A stretch of DNA of 64,000 nucleotides from Planctomycetota bacterium (GTDB lineage: Bacteria > Planctomycetota > Planctomycetia > Pirellulales > Lacipirellulaceae), in assembly GCA_013286045.1 (NCBI GenBank), contig JABDGM010000003.1, positions 1 to 64,000 of the forward strand, read 5' to 3'. This document shows, in pieces, positions 19,943 through 28,864 of the stretch (position 1 is its first letter; each line of letters begins with the position of its first letter). The position numbers were made by a program, and so were the translations under genes. The notes below the pieces were generated by a model. The model ran no database searches and was not told the DNA's origin. It saw only the letters and a program-made list of their open reading frames with translations.

Positions 19943-20563
19943 TTAGCGGCCGTTCGAAGCTTCCGTCGGCTTCGCTGCGTGCTTGTCGGCCTTTGCTTTT
20001 TTTTCGGCGGTTTCGAGTTGGTTGAGGACGTGTTCCGCGGAGACTTCCTGCTCAAGTGCCGCGCATGTTTCCTCCGCGACGTTTATCCCGTTTGCCTCAC
20101 ACAGCTTGCGTAGGAGGTGGAGCATCTCGGTGTTTTCTTGCTCGGAAAGCAGATTGATTTGCAAGTCGAGGCGGTTTCGCCGATCGGCCAGTTGCGATTG
20201 GCGATTCTGGCTCATCATGATGATGGGGCTGGCGTAGGCGGCCTGGAAGGAAAGAGCCAGGTTGAGCAAGATGAATGGATAGGGGTCCCAGCGATAGGTC
20301 CAGGCGATGAGATTTAACGTGACCCAAATTACTAATAGCACGCTTTGGATAACGATGAACGTCCAACTGCCGACGATCGCCGCGAAACGGTCGGCCATTC
20401 GCTCGCCGAAGGTTCTACGCGCTTCGGAAACACGCTCGACCTCGGCGATGGTGCGGATGTTCTTATCGGTCAGCGCATCGACAGCTGCTTGTTTGGAAAC
20501 AGCGTGGTGCGAGTTGCTGAGTTTTTCATCGGCGGAGTCTCGTTGTTGCAAACGGGAATTCAT
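19943..20563 (-). CDS. DUF1003 domain membrane protein
   Basis: 'ADRFAAIVGSWTFIVIQSVLLVIWVTLNL...WDPYPFILLNLALSFQAAYASPIIMMSQNRQ' DUF1003 signature. Confidence 0.9.
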   Translation of the reverse strand: MNSRLQQRDSADEKLSNSHHAVSKQAAVDALTDKNIRTIAEVERVSEARRTFGERMADRFAAIVGSWTFIVIQSVLLVIWVTLNLIAWTYRWDPYPFILLNLALSFQAAYASPIIMMSQNRQSQLADRRNRLDLQINLLSEQENTEMLHLLRKLCEANGINVAEETCAALEQEVSAEHVLNQLETAEKKAKADKHAAKPTEASNGR

Positions 20564-20570
20564 GAGAGGC

Positions 20571-21140
20571 CTATTCCAGACCCACGGCTTCCAAGATCCG
20601 ACTTCCGACGGATTTTGATGTGCCTTTTTTGGCTTTTGCGGATCGCTTCGGAGGCGCTTCGGCTTTGACGTTCAACTTTTTGGCTGCTTGAGTGAGCTTT
20701 TTATCGGTGGCACCTTCTTCGTTAAGCGTTTTCTGCAGGATTTTGGCGGCCGTTTTGTGGCCCATGAGTTCGGCGAACGTTTGGACGCAGCCGTAGCCTG
20801 CCATTTCGTAGTGTTCAACCCGCTGAGCGGCGGCGATGAGGGCGGCGTCGCGGACTTCGGGTTGCATGTCCTCGCTGATAACTTCCTGGCCCTCGGCGAT
20901 AAGGCCTTCCATCGCCTTGCAGGTTTTTCCGGACGGGGAAACACCGAGCGTTTTGAAGATGTCTTTCAATCGCTGAACGTGCTGCTTGGTTTCGGCGAGG
21001 TGTTTGGTGAAGCCGTCCTTCAGCGCTTTCGCTGTGGCCGCCTTGGCCATTTTTGGGAGTGCCTTCACTAGTTGGTTTTCGGCGCTGTACAGGTCCTTTA
21101 ACTCGTCGACGTACAAATCGTGCAATGTGTTGAGTGCCAT
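20571..21140 (-). CDS. YciE/YciF-type ferritin-like (DUF892) protein
   Basis: 'LHDLYVDELKDLYSAENQLVKALPKMAKAA...HYEMAGYGCVQTFAELMG'. Confidence 0.9.
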   Translation of the reverse strand: MALNTLHDLYVDELKDLYSAENQLVKALPKMAKAATAKALKDGFTKHLAETKQHVQRLKDIFKTLGVSPSGKTCKAMEGLIAEGQEVISEDMQPEVRDAALIAAAQRVEHYEMAGYGCVQTFAELMGHKTAAKILQKTLNEEGATDKKLTQAAKKLNVKAEAPPKRSAKAKKGTSKSVGSRILEAVGLE

Positions 21141-21328
21141 GGTTGTTCTCGAGTGTTATTTGGTTCGGATGTGGTCACGCTGACGCCAGTTGCGGCTGCG
21201 TGACGGCGAATTGGGCCAGCTAATGGTCGTTTTTTGCGGCCGCTGGGGAGTAATACAAATGGCGTGCCATCCTGGCGTAGAGCTGGCGCAACGGTCGATT
21301 CCAGGAGGCCGGCGCGAGGGGCGGATTG

Positions 21329-22285
21329 TTAGCGCGCTACCGTGCTGAGAAGCGGTTCAATCACTGTGGGAATGTCGAGCCGATGGTCGACGGCTGCCAC
21401 CAGACCATTGCGGTCGACGACGAACGTCGTCGGCAGGGCGCTGATGCGATAGAGTTTGGCGGCGTCTGGACCTGCCCAGGCGACCGTGAGATTTGGCCAA
21501 TGATGGCTAGTGAACGATGCGAGTGCTTCTGTTTCGTTTTCGTCGATGCTGACGGCGAGCAGTTCAACCTGGTCTTTCCATTCTGGGTGCTGAGAACCGA
21601 TCGAATCCAGGTACTCGTTGGCCTTGAGGCAAGGGCCGCACCAGGAGGCCCAGAACTCAATAACGATCACGTGACCGGTGAATTCGGAGAGCTGCATCTC
21701 CTTTTTGTCGTTAAGTCGGGTGAATTTGAAATTCGGCGGTTTGGAACCTACAGGCAGAAGTCGGCCGTCCACGAACGAATCGATTTGTTTGATGTCGCCG
21801 CGCATGAGGCTCACGACGACTTCGTCGGCGTCGTCCTTACCGGCGGGGACGATTGCCAATCGGACGACGGTTCCGATGGGTCCACGGATCATTCCGACGA
21901 CTTTTGCGACATCCTTCGTGCCTGAAACTTCGATGGGTTTGTTATCTGCCTCGGCGATGGAAATTATCTGGTCGTTCGGCTGAATCAACTTACTTGCCGC
22001 TGCGGGTGAATCGGGAAGGACTTTGTTTACAAAGACTTTCCCCTCGTCGATTCGCAGTGCAATGCCGACGCCGGCTTGTTTTGCGGCAGCTTGAGCCACG
22101 AGATTAGAAGTCGGTGACGCCTTGGACTCGGTGCCTAATTCCTTGGCGGCGGACTCGGGTGTTGAGCTATTCGGCGCGGTGAAGGAATCAATTTTGCGAT
22201 GGCTGTGGATCCACAGCGCGATAAGTAGCGCGCCGACCATACTGCATGTGAGTGAGAACGCCGTTCGCCGCCTGTGCAGTTTCAT
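21329..22285 (-). CDS. PDZ-like + TlpA/thioredoxin-fold redoxin protein
   Basis: 'VIVIEFWASWCGPCLKANEYLDSI' CxxC; upstream PDZ-like 'KVFVNKVLPDSPAAASKLIQPNDQIISI'; N-terminal anchor. Confidence 0.85.
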   Translation of the reverse strand: MKLHRRRTAFSLTCSMVGALLIALWIHSHRKIDSFTAPNSSTPESAAKELGTESKASPTSNLVAQAAAKQAGVGIALRIDEGKVFVNKVLPDSPAAASKLIQPNDQIISIAEADNKPIEVSGTKDVAKVVGMIRGPIGTVVRLAIVPAGKDDADEVVVSLMRGDIKQIDSFVDGRLLPVGSKPPNFKFTRLNDKKEMQLSEFTGHVIVIEFWASWCGPCLKANEYLDSIGSQHPEWKDQVELLAVSIDENETEALASFTSHHWPNLTVAWAGPDAAKLYRISALPTTFVVDRNGLVAAVDHRLDIPTVIEPLLSTVAR

Positions 22286-22382
22286 TGGGGGGGAATAAGT
22301 GAGCGATGACAGCAATCGATTTGGCGATTCGATCTAAGGGGTTGAAAACTTTCAGGACACGAATTGGGCGCCTTATTCTGGC

Positions 22383-22481
22383 ATGATCCAGGTCAACGCG
22401 GTGCCGGAACCGACGAGCGTAGCTTTAGTTGCGCTTGGTTCGCTCGCGCTGGCTTGGCGGCGCCGACAGGCCACGACGTAA
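22383..22481 (+). pseudogene. orphan PEP-CTERM tail (truncated remnant of an exported protein gene)
   Basis: Frame reads (VENFQDTNWAPYSG)MIQVNAVPEPTSVALVALGSLALAWRRRQATT*, with an upstream in-frame TAA before ggggttgaa. Confidence 0.7.
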
Positions 22482-22518
22482 CGGACTCGTTCGTTGCGTT
22501 ATCGAACCGATAATAAAC

Positions 22519-22554
22519 AGGGGTCGGGACTATTATCTGATAGTACCGACCCCT
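22519..22554. repeat. 36-bp inverted repeat AGGGGTCGG...CCGACCCCT
   Basis: 9-bp perfect outer arms, one mismatch, then further pairing ACTAT/ATAGT; REP-like hairpin or bidirectional terminator. Confidence 0.75.
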
Positions 22555-22696
22555 TAGTCATTGGCCAATTGCTCGAGAACGGCCGGAGAAAGGCGTGGCT
22601 CTTGGCTCGGTGGGAGCCGCACATTCCTCTCGACTGGTTCACAAGTATTCGGGATGGAGCCATAATAAGGTCCACTGGAGAACCTTTTGGGGGCAT

Positions 22697-23608
22697 ATGC
22701 GAAGAACTCACACATTTTGGATTGTCGGTTCGACGTTGGTGGGGGTTGGCTGGGTGCTTGTCGGCCGCGGAGTTGTGCAGGCGACGACGATTGATCTGTC
22801 GCCGGCGGCGATTGCGGCGCGGACGGCCGTGTACAGCGTGCCGGGGCGGGCGGATTTGACCGGCCCTGGCTCCCCACTCAAACCGTCTACGAAGATCGAC
22901 TTCTTTGGCGATTCGATTACGTGGCTCAACGGCTATGTGTCGAACATTCAAGTTGCGATTAACACGGGCGCGGGAACGACAGGCAAGAATATCGTGTGCG
23001 TGAATCGCGGCGATGATGGGGCGGGCGTACTGCAAATCTTGAACGGTGACCCGGGCACGACTAATGGGTATGGGCACATCACGCAGAAGTCGTTTGCCGC
23101 GACGATTGCGGGCGACCACCCGAATATCGCGGTGGTCTTCATCGGCGTGAATGACGTGTGGTGGCGTGGGACGCCGGCGGATACATTCCGGCAAGGGCTA
23201 CAGGACATCGTTGCGCAAGGTAACGCGGCTGGTGTAACGATGGTGCTCGCGACGCTTGCGGTGAATGGCGAGAAGCCTGATGGATCGAATCCGAATGATG
23301 CGGTTTACGATCAATATGCGCAGATCACGCGCGACGTGGCGGCGGCCACGCACACTTCGCTAGTCGACCTGCGGACGGCGTACATCGATTACGAAATGAA
23401 CACAAATTTGAGCACGCAGCGCTTCGGGTTTCAAAGCATTTGGCAATTGACGTATGACGGGATACACCCGACGGCGCAGGGCAACAGTCTGCTGGCTGAT
23501 CAAATTTCAGAGGGGATCTTTAGGGCGCTGGTTCCGGAGCCTAGCTTGGCGGGGTTACTGGCGATTGCCTGCGCTGCGATGTGTGGCGGTCGACGGCGCA
23601 TTGGCTAG
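22697..23608 (+). CDS. SGNH/GDSL hydrolase with PEP-CTERM tail
   Basis: 'IDFFGDSITWLNGY...VVFIGVNDVWW...YDGIHPTAQGN' and C-terminal 'VPEPSLAGLLAIACAAMCGGRRRIG'. Confidence 0.85.
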   Translation: MRRTHTFWIVGSTLVGVGWVLVGRGVVQATTIDLSPAAIAARTAVYSVPGRADLTGPGSPLKPSTKIDFFGDSITWLNGYVSNIQVAINTGAGTTGKNIVCVNRGDDGAGVLQILNGDPGTTNGYGHITQKSFAATIAGDHPNIAVVFIGVNDVWWRGTPADTFRQGLQDIVAQGNAAGVTMVLATLAVNGEKPDGSNPNDAVYDQYAQITRDVAAATHTSLVDLRTAYIDYEMNTNLSTQRFGFQSIWQLTYDGIHPTAQGNSLLADQISEGIFRALVPEPSLAGLLAIACAAMCGGRRRIG

Positions 23609-23655
23609 AAGGCACGGCTCCGCTGGAGCCTCGCCCTCCCCTTTTTCTGCATGTG

Positions 23656-24621
23656 CTATTCCGGGCCGAGATGCCCGGTTGCTTCTATGCGATAGCCGCG
23701 GCTGAAATCCTGGGCAGACATGGAGCGCTTGCCGGCGGGTTGGAGGTCGAGGATTTCCAACGGGACGTCGGCGGTGGCGATCAGAAGTTGGTCCTTTGAT
23801 TCGAGGATGGAGCCTGGGGCACCTGGTCGCTGAAGCGACCAGGCCGACGGGGAAATGGAGGCGGTGGGGGGTAATGTTACGCGGTCGATGTTTAGGCGTA
23901 AGGGGACGGCGTTGGGACGGTGGAGGAAGGTGTAGGCGCGGGGCCAGGGGCGTAGCGCGCGGACCTGGTTTTTTATTTCTTGCGCGGGGCGGGTCCAGTC
24001 GATGGCGCCTTGTTCTTTTTTTAGGCGCGGAGCTTTCGAGGCGAGGCTTTTGTCTTGAGGGATGGGGTGCTCGCGGTTGTGATCCAGATCCTCGATGACT
24101 TGGAGGACGGCTTCGGCGCCGAGTTTCGAGAGGCGAGTCTCGAGTTGGGCGGCGTCTTCGTCGGGGTCGATTGGGGTGCGTTGTTGGGCGAGGCATGGGC
24201 CGGCGTCTAGGCCGGGGGTCATTTGGATGACGCTGTTGCCGGTTTCGGTTTCGCCGCGGAGGATTGCCGTTTGAACGGGGGCTGCGCCACGGAATTTGGG
24301 GAGCAGCGAGCCGTGGAGGTTGATGCCGCCGAGACGGGTGGTGGCGAGGGTTTCTGGTTTTAGGATTTCGCCGTAGTCGCAGACTACTAGGAGGTCGGCG
24401 GCAAGGGATGTGAGGCGCGCTTGGGGGTCGGGGGCGTTGACTGTGTCGGGAGTCCAGAGCGGGAGGCTGAGTTGTTCGCCGGCCCGCTGAAGCGGGCTCG
24501 CCTGCGGGGTGCGACCTGTGGGGGGACGTGAGACAACCAGCGCGATTTCGTGGGGGGATGCGGAGAGGGCTTCGAGTGTGGGGACTGCGAAGGGGCCGGT
24601 GCCTAGCATGATTACGCGCAT
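23656..24621 (-). CDS. fmt: methionyl-tRNA formyltransferase
   Basis: 'LGGINLHGSLLPKFRGAAPVQTAILRGETETGNSVIQMTPGLDAGPCL', C-terminal 'LEILDLQPAGKRSMSAQDFSRG'. Confidence 0.95.
   Translation of the reverse strand: MRVIMLGTGPFAVPTLEALSASPHEIALVVSRPPTGRTPQASPLQRAGEQLSLPLWTPDTVNAPDPQARLTSLAADLLVVCDYGEILKPETLATTRLGGINLHGSLLPKFRGAAPVQTAILRGETETGNSVIQMTPGLDAGPCLAQQRTPIDPDEDAAQLETRLSKLGAEAVLQVIEDLDHNREHPIPQDKSLASKAPRLKKEQGAIDWTRPAQEIKNQVRALRPWPRAYTFLHRPNAVPLRLNIDRVTLPPTASISPSAWSLQRPGAPGSILESKDQLLIATADVPLEILDLQPAGKRSMSAQDFSRGYRIEATGHLGPE
23822..23843. repeat. palindrome family A, copy 2, inside fmt (CCTGGTCGCT-GA-AGCGACCAGG)
   Basis: Read on the minus strand in the fmt frame it encodes WSLQRP. Confidence 0.9.
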
Positions 24622-24630
24622 AACGACTCG

Positions 24631-25218
24631 CTAAGTCCGCAGCTGTTCTAGTTCGCGGAGGCGCTTTGCCATGTCGTCGGCGTTGGGGAGTTCGCCGGTT
24701 TCTAGTTTGCTTTGGAACGCGAATTCGAACTCTTCGAGTTGATCGCGGAGGTCGAGGGCTTGGGCGGGGCCGAGGCGATCGATGAAGAGCGTGCCATCGA
24801 GATGGTCGGTTTCGTGTTGGACGATGCGGGCCATGAAGTCGGTCACTTCGCCGGAGATTTCGTTGCCGTCGAGATCGTAGGCTTGGATCTTAATCGAGGT
24901 GTTGCGCGTGACGGGGGCGCGGAGGCCGGGGATGCTGAGGCAGCCTTCTTCGTCTTCGGCGAGGCCGCGGCCGGCGCTGAGGACGGGATTGATGAAGACG
25001 CCCTCGGATTCTCTCGCGTCGGGGTTGCCTTCGGGGTTAGCGATGAAGAGGCGGTAGGGCAAGTCGACCTGGTTGGCGGCGAGACCGACGCCTTCGTGTT
25101 CGTACATGAGGTCGAACATTTCTTCGACGAGCTTGCGCAGCTCGGCATCGACGCGGCGGAGGGGCTTCGAGCGGTGGCGAAGCGTCGGGTGGGGGTATTG
25201 GATGATTTGGAGAGGCAA
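24631..25218 (-). CDS. def: peptide deformylase
   Basis: Motifs GVGLAANQV, EEGCLSIPG, QHETDHLDG. Confidence 0.96.
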   Translation of the reverse strand: MPLQIIQYPHPTLRHRSKPLRRVDAELRKLVEEMFDLMYEHEGVGLAANQVDLPYRLFIANPEGNPDARESEGVFINPVLSAGRGLAEDEEGCLSIPGLRAPVTRNTSIKIQAYDLDGNEISGEVTDFMARIVQHETDHLDGTLFIDRLGPAQALDLRDQLEEFEFAFQSKLETGELPNADDMAKRLRELEQLRT

Positions 25219-25401
25219 GGGAGTGGCCGGTTGTGGGTCGAGTCGTGAGGAAGTGCTGGCACGAGGGAATGGAATTATAAGTGGGGAAACGTGCGGGGCG
25301 AAGCGTAAAACCGCAGGCGAAATGCTCGCGTTGACCGCGATTTGTGGGGGCGCTAGAATCGCGCGGTTTTTGGGGGCGAAAATGCAGGAAGTATAGCGCC
25401 G

Positions 25402-26337
25402 ATGCGGCGATTCTTATTCTCGGCGTGGGGTGTTTCGCTATTGCTGCATCTGGCTGCGCTCGCGGCGCTGGGCGTTTCGATGCAGACGTGGCCGCGCGGG
25501 GCGGGCGACGGTAGCTCGCACTCGATGGGGATTGTGCTCAATCATTCGGGCGATGAGGGGGAGCTGCGCAATGGTGATAACGGGGATGGCGAGCATCTGA
25601 GAAAGCTGGAGGCGCTGCAAGCGCCGGAGCTGTTGGCTCCGCCCGTGCCGGAGTTGCCCACGCCTGAGGTGAGTGGCGGTGCAGCGCAGAGTGCGGCGGC
25701 CGCGGAAGTAGTACAAGCTAGCGCGACTCAAGCGACGAATGCGCGGCCGGCATCGTCGGGGCATGGGCGCAATGGTACACAGGGCGCGACGGGCGAAGCG
25801 AAGGTCACGGTGTTCGGGGTCGAAGGGCGCGGGAAGAAGTTTTTGTATTTGTTCGACCGGTCGGCAAGTATGGAAGGCGCGCCGCTTTCGGCAGCGAAGC
25901 GGCAACTGGTGCAGAGCATGCAATCGCTCGGCAACGGGCAGCAGTTTCACATCATCTTTTTCAACACCAAGACGCAATCGTTTTCAGGAGATGACGGACC
26001 GAATCGGAATGTGCTTGCGACAGATCGCAATAAGCAGTTGGCTGCGAATTTTGTCGGCGGGATTACGGCCGACGGCGGGACGGATCGGATGGTGGCGCTC
26101 GAGGAAGCGCTGAAGTGTCAGCCAGATGTCATCTTCTTTCTGACAGATGCGGATGATCCGCTCTCGGTACAAGAGTTGATGGAGATCTCGCAGTGGAATC
26201 GCCGGCTGCATGCGGCCATTTGTGCAATTGAGTTTGGGGACGAGCCCAGACCGATGGAAGATAATTTTTTGATGCGGATGGCGCGCGAGAGTGGGGGGCA
26301 GTATGGGTATGTAGATACGGAGACGCTGCGGCGGTGA
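25402..26337 (+). CDS. membrane-anchored von Willebrand factor A domain protein
   Basis: N-terminal TM; MIDAS-like 'FLYLFDRSASMEGAPL', 'ADGGTDRMVALEEAL', 'VIFFLTDADDP'. Confidence 0.8.
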   Translation: MRRFLFSAWGVSLLLHLAALAALGVSMQTWPRGAGDGSSHSMGIVLNHSGDEGELRNGDNGDGEHLRKLEALQAPELLAPPVPELPTPEVSGGAAQSAAAAEVVQASATQATNARPASSGHGRNGTQGATGEAKVTVFGVEGRGKKFLYLFDRSASMEGAPLSAAKRQLVQSMQSLGNGQQFHIIFFNTKTQSFSGDDGPNRNVLATDRNKQLAANFVGGITADGGTDRMVALEEALKCQPDVIFFLTDADDPLSVQELMEISQWNRRLHAAICAIEFGDEPRPMEDNFLMRMARESGGQYGYVDTETLRR

Positions 26338-26367
26338 TGTCAGACTTATTGATAAGGAATACATCAA

Positions 26368-27432
26368 GTGGCAATGACTGGTTATTACAGCCAAATTACT
26401 GTGAATCGCATCTTCATCTGTGCGCTCGTGGCAGTTGCTGTGTGCACTTCTCATGGCAAATGCGAGGCAAACACGGACGGCGAATCAGACTCGTTGTCGG
26501 CACGTGCAGAAAAGGCCTTTGAGCACGAAGAGTATGAAACGGCGATTTCTCTTTTAACGGAAGCCCTTAAGGGTAAGCCCAACCCAGAGTTTTTGTGCGA
26601 ACGGGCGGCGGCAAAATCCGAACTGCGCGATTACGCAGGAGCTATAAGAGATTGCGATGATGCCCTTAAGTTACACCCTAATGAACATGCTCTTATTATG
26701 GCCTATCTGTGTCGGGCTCAATGTTTTGTTGCAACTAACGATCACAATCACGCAATATCGGATTGCACACTAGCGCTTGATATAGACGCCAAATGCATGG
26801 AAGCCTGGATAATTAGAGCGGGCGTATGGTACCAACTCGAAAATGCCAAATTGGCAATTGTGGATATAAATCATTGCATAGATCTAGATCCAACTCGTCC
26901 GGAAGCTTATGGATTTCGAAGTGCGTGTCACCAAACACTAGGCGATTGGACAAATGCGGTCGCTGACGCTGACAAAGCGGTTCAACTCGATGACAAAAAC
27001 TCGAACTGTTACATGTTTCGTGGTAGCGCGCATGCCGGTAACTTGGAGTTTGATAAGTCGCTTGCAGACTTCGATAAGGCGCTCAGTTTAGATCCAGGTA
27101 ATGACGCAGCAGTTGCTGCGCAGTGCGTGATCTTAGCGACGTGCCCAAAGCCGGACCTGCGTGACACGACTAGGGCATTGCAATTGGCACAAAGGCTCTG
27201 CGAACAAAAAGGGATGACTGACTGCAACCGTCTGTCACTTCTCGCAAGCGTTTACGCCGAAACAGGTGATTTCAAAAACGCTGTTGAATGGCAAGAACAA
27301 GCCATCAAGGCTGCAACTGCAGATCAAAAAAATGTGGCGAGCGAGCGTCTGAAGCGATTTCAAAGCGGGCGCACCGCGTTAGGCGATGGAAACACGTACC
27401 TCGGTCTGACAACCTTAAAGAGTTGGCGATAG
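26368..27432 (+). CDS. secreted tetratricopeptide repeat protein
   Basis: Signal peptide; repeated TPR-like 34-aa units (AISLLTEALKGKPNPEFLCERAAAKSELRDYAGAIRDCDDALKLHPN...). Confidence 0.8.
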   Translation: MAMTGYYSQITVNRIFICALVAVAVCTSHGKCEANTDGESDSLSARAEKAFEHEEYETAISLLTEALKGKPNPEFLCERAAAKSELRDYAGAIRDCDDALKLHPNEHALIMAYLCRAQCFVATNDHNHAISDCTLALDIDAKCMEAWIIRAGVWYQLENAKLAIVDINHCIDLDPTRPEAYGFRSACHQTLGDWTNAVADADKAVQLDDKNSNCYMFRGSAHAGNLEFDKSLADFDKALSLDPGNDAAVAAQCVILATCPKPDLRDTTRALQLAQRLCEQKGMTDCNRLSLLASVYAETGDFKNAVEWQEQAIKAATADQKNVASERLKRFQSGRTALGDGNTYLGLTTLKSWR

Positions 27433-27503
27433 TTTACCGCGTTACCGAGTCATTGATTCGAGGTCCAGTAGTTCGAATCGCCTAAGTGTTGATGTGGGGA
27501 AAC

Positions 27504-27529
27504 GAAAAACCCCCGGCTTTCGACGGGGG
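27504..27529 (-). terminator. intrinsic terminator for the 27572-27970 gene
   Basis: On the minus strand CCCCCG-tcgaaagc-CGGGGG followed by TTTTTCG. Confidence 0.6.
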
Positions 27530-27571
27530 CAATGCGAGGGGATCGCAAGGTGTGATTTTGCTGCGCGAGAC

Positions 27572-27970
27572 TTACCACGGCGCGCGGACGGGGTAGACGC
27601 CGAACTCGACTGTGTCGCTAGGCCAGAGCGGGGTCGGGCGGTAGGGGCCGCCGAAGGGGCCGTTGCCTGGGTAGTTGCGCTGGTACTGGTGGTCGATGCG
27701 CGAGATGCGCGAGCTAGCTACGCCCCAGCCCCAGTTGGTTTGAAGCTGGGCTGTCGGCGGGACGACTAGCGCCGTGGGGGCGCCGTAGTTGGTGTAGGCG
27801 TAGTTGCGGTTCCAGTTGTAGTAGCGGGCGCGGTAAGTCGGCGTCATGTAGCCGACATCGCAAACGGTGGGCGTCCAACAATCTAAGGCGGATGCGATGG
27901 GTGCCGTGGCGGTGAGGCCGCCGCCGGCGATGATCGCGGCGATGATCGGTAGGGTGAGACGGCGTAGCAT
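27572..27970 (-). CDS. secreted Tyr/Asn/Pro-rich hypothetical protein
   Basis: Signal peptide MLRRLTLPIIAAIIAGGGLTATAPIASA; aromatic-rich mature region. Confidence 0.6.
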   Translation of the reverse strand: MLRRLTLPIIAAIIAGGGLTATAPIASALDCWTPTVCDVGYMTPTYRARYYNWNRNYAYTNYGAPTALVVPPTAQLQTNWGWGVASSRISRIDHQYQRNYPGNGPFGGPYRPTPLWPSDTVEFGVYPVRAPW

Positions 27971-28058
27971 GGGGTGTCTCCGGTTTAGCTAAACCGCAAG
28001 CGGTAGGGTGAGTGAGCGGTGAACTTGGCGGGAAGTGTGTGGCGGGAGGCGCTCGTTG

Positions 28059-28532
28059 TTACCAACGGAGGCCGGGATAGTAGAAGTCGTTGTGGAGGCC
28101 CCAGATGTTGTTGGACATTGGGAACTTCATATCCATGATGCAGTCTTCGAGTCGAAGGCCGCAGGTACCGTAGCGGACGTTGGTGCGTCGCCAGCCGGCG
28201 CCGGGGTTGTAGGTGTAGTACGAGCGTTCATGCTTGTACATGAATTCGTGCGGCATGAAGGGTTGGTAGGTGACCCACGTTTGGCCACCGAGCGGCGGCA
28301 CTGGGCGGGGGCAAAGGTACATGCCGGCGGCGGCGCCGTTGTACGGGCCCGGTTGAGCGTAGTAGTTGTAGAACAGGTCTTTTTGTTGCTGGTAGCTAAT
28401 GTGTCGTTTGCCATCCCAGCCGGGTTGCTGGTACGGTTCGTACAACCATTGGGCTGAGGACTTTGACGCAGCGAACGAGACGAGGGTGAGCGCCAGAACG
28501 GCGAGGCTGATTTTGAATGCCGTAAACCGCAT
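28059..28532 (-). CDS. secreted Tyr-rich hypothetical protein
   Basis: Signal peptide MRFTAFKISLAVLALTLVSFAASKSSAQ; start 28532 chosen over the track start 28658. Confidence 0.6.
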   Translation of the reverse strand: MRFTAFKISLAVLALTLVSFAASKSSAQWLYEPYQQPGWDGKRHISYQQQKDLFYNYYAQPGPYNGAAAGMYLCPRPVPPLGGQTWVTYQPFMPHEFMYKHERSYYTYNPGAGWRRTNVRYGTCGLRLEDCIMDMKFPMSNNIWGLHNDFYYPGLRW

Positions 28533-28864
28533 CGGATTACCTCCAACGGACGAGTGTGCCTCTCGCGGGACGAGAAGTTTGCGGCCCAGCGGGACGGGCA
28601 GCGACACTGAATTGATTTGTAGGCGGCAGGCGAGTTGGGTCGTGACCGCCGGTGGCAAGGTCTATGAATGGTGTCGGCCAGGACCGGAGGAAGGGGTGAA
28701 TCTTTGTGTAGCGGATATTCGCGATGCATGTATTGTGGGGGCCGCAGCGTGGCAAAATGTGTCTTCGTTGAGGGCTTTTCCGCGGGTATAATCGGCACGA
28801 TCGTCACAGATTAACATCAGCGATATGGCGGCCGCGTTCGCGCGAGGTCGCAGGGAGATGTGGG

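Noticed and set aside
22499-23194. 231-aa antisense ORF opposite the SGNH hydrolase
   Set aside because: No motif; crosses the intergenic hairpin; sense gene is well supported.
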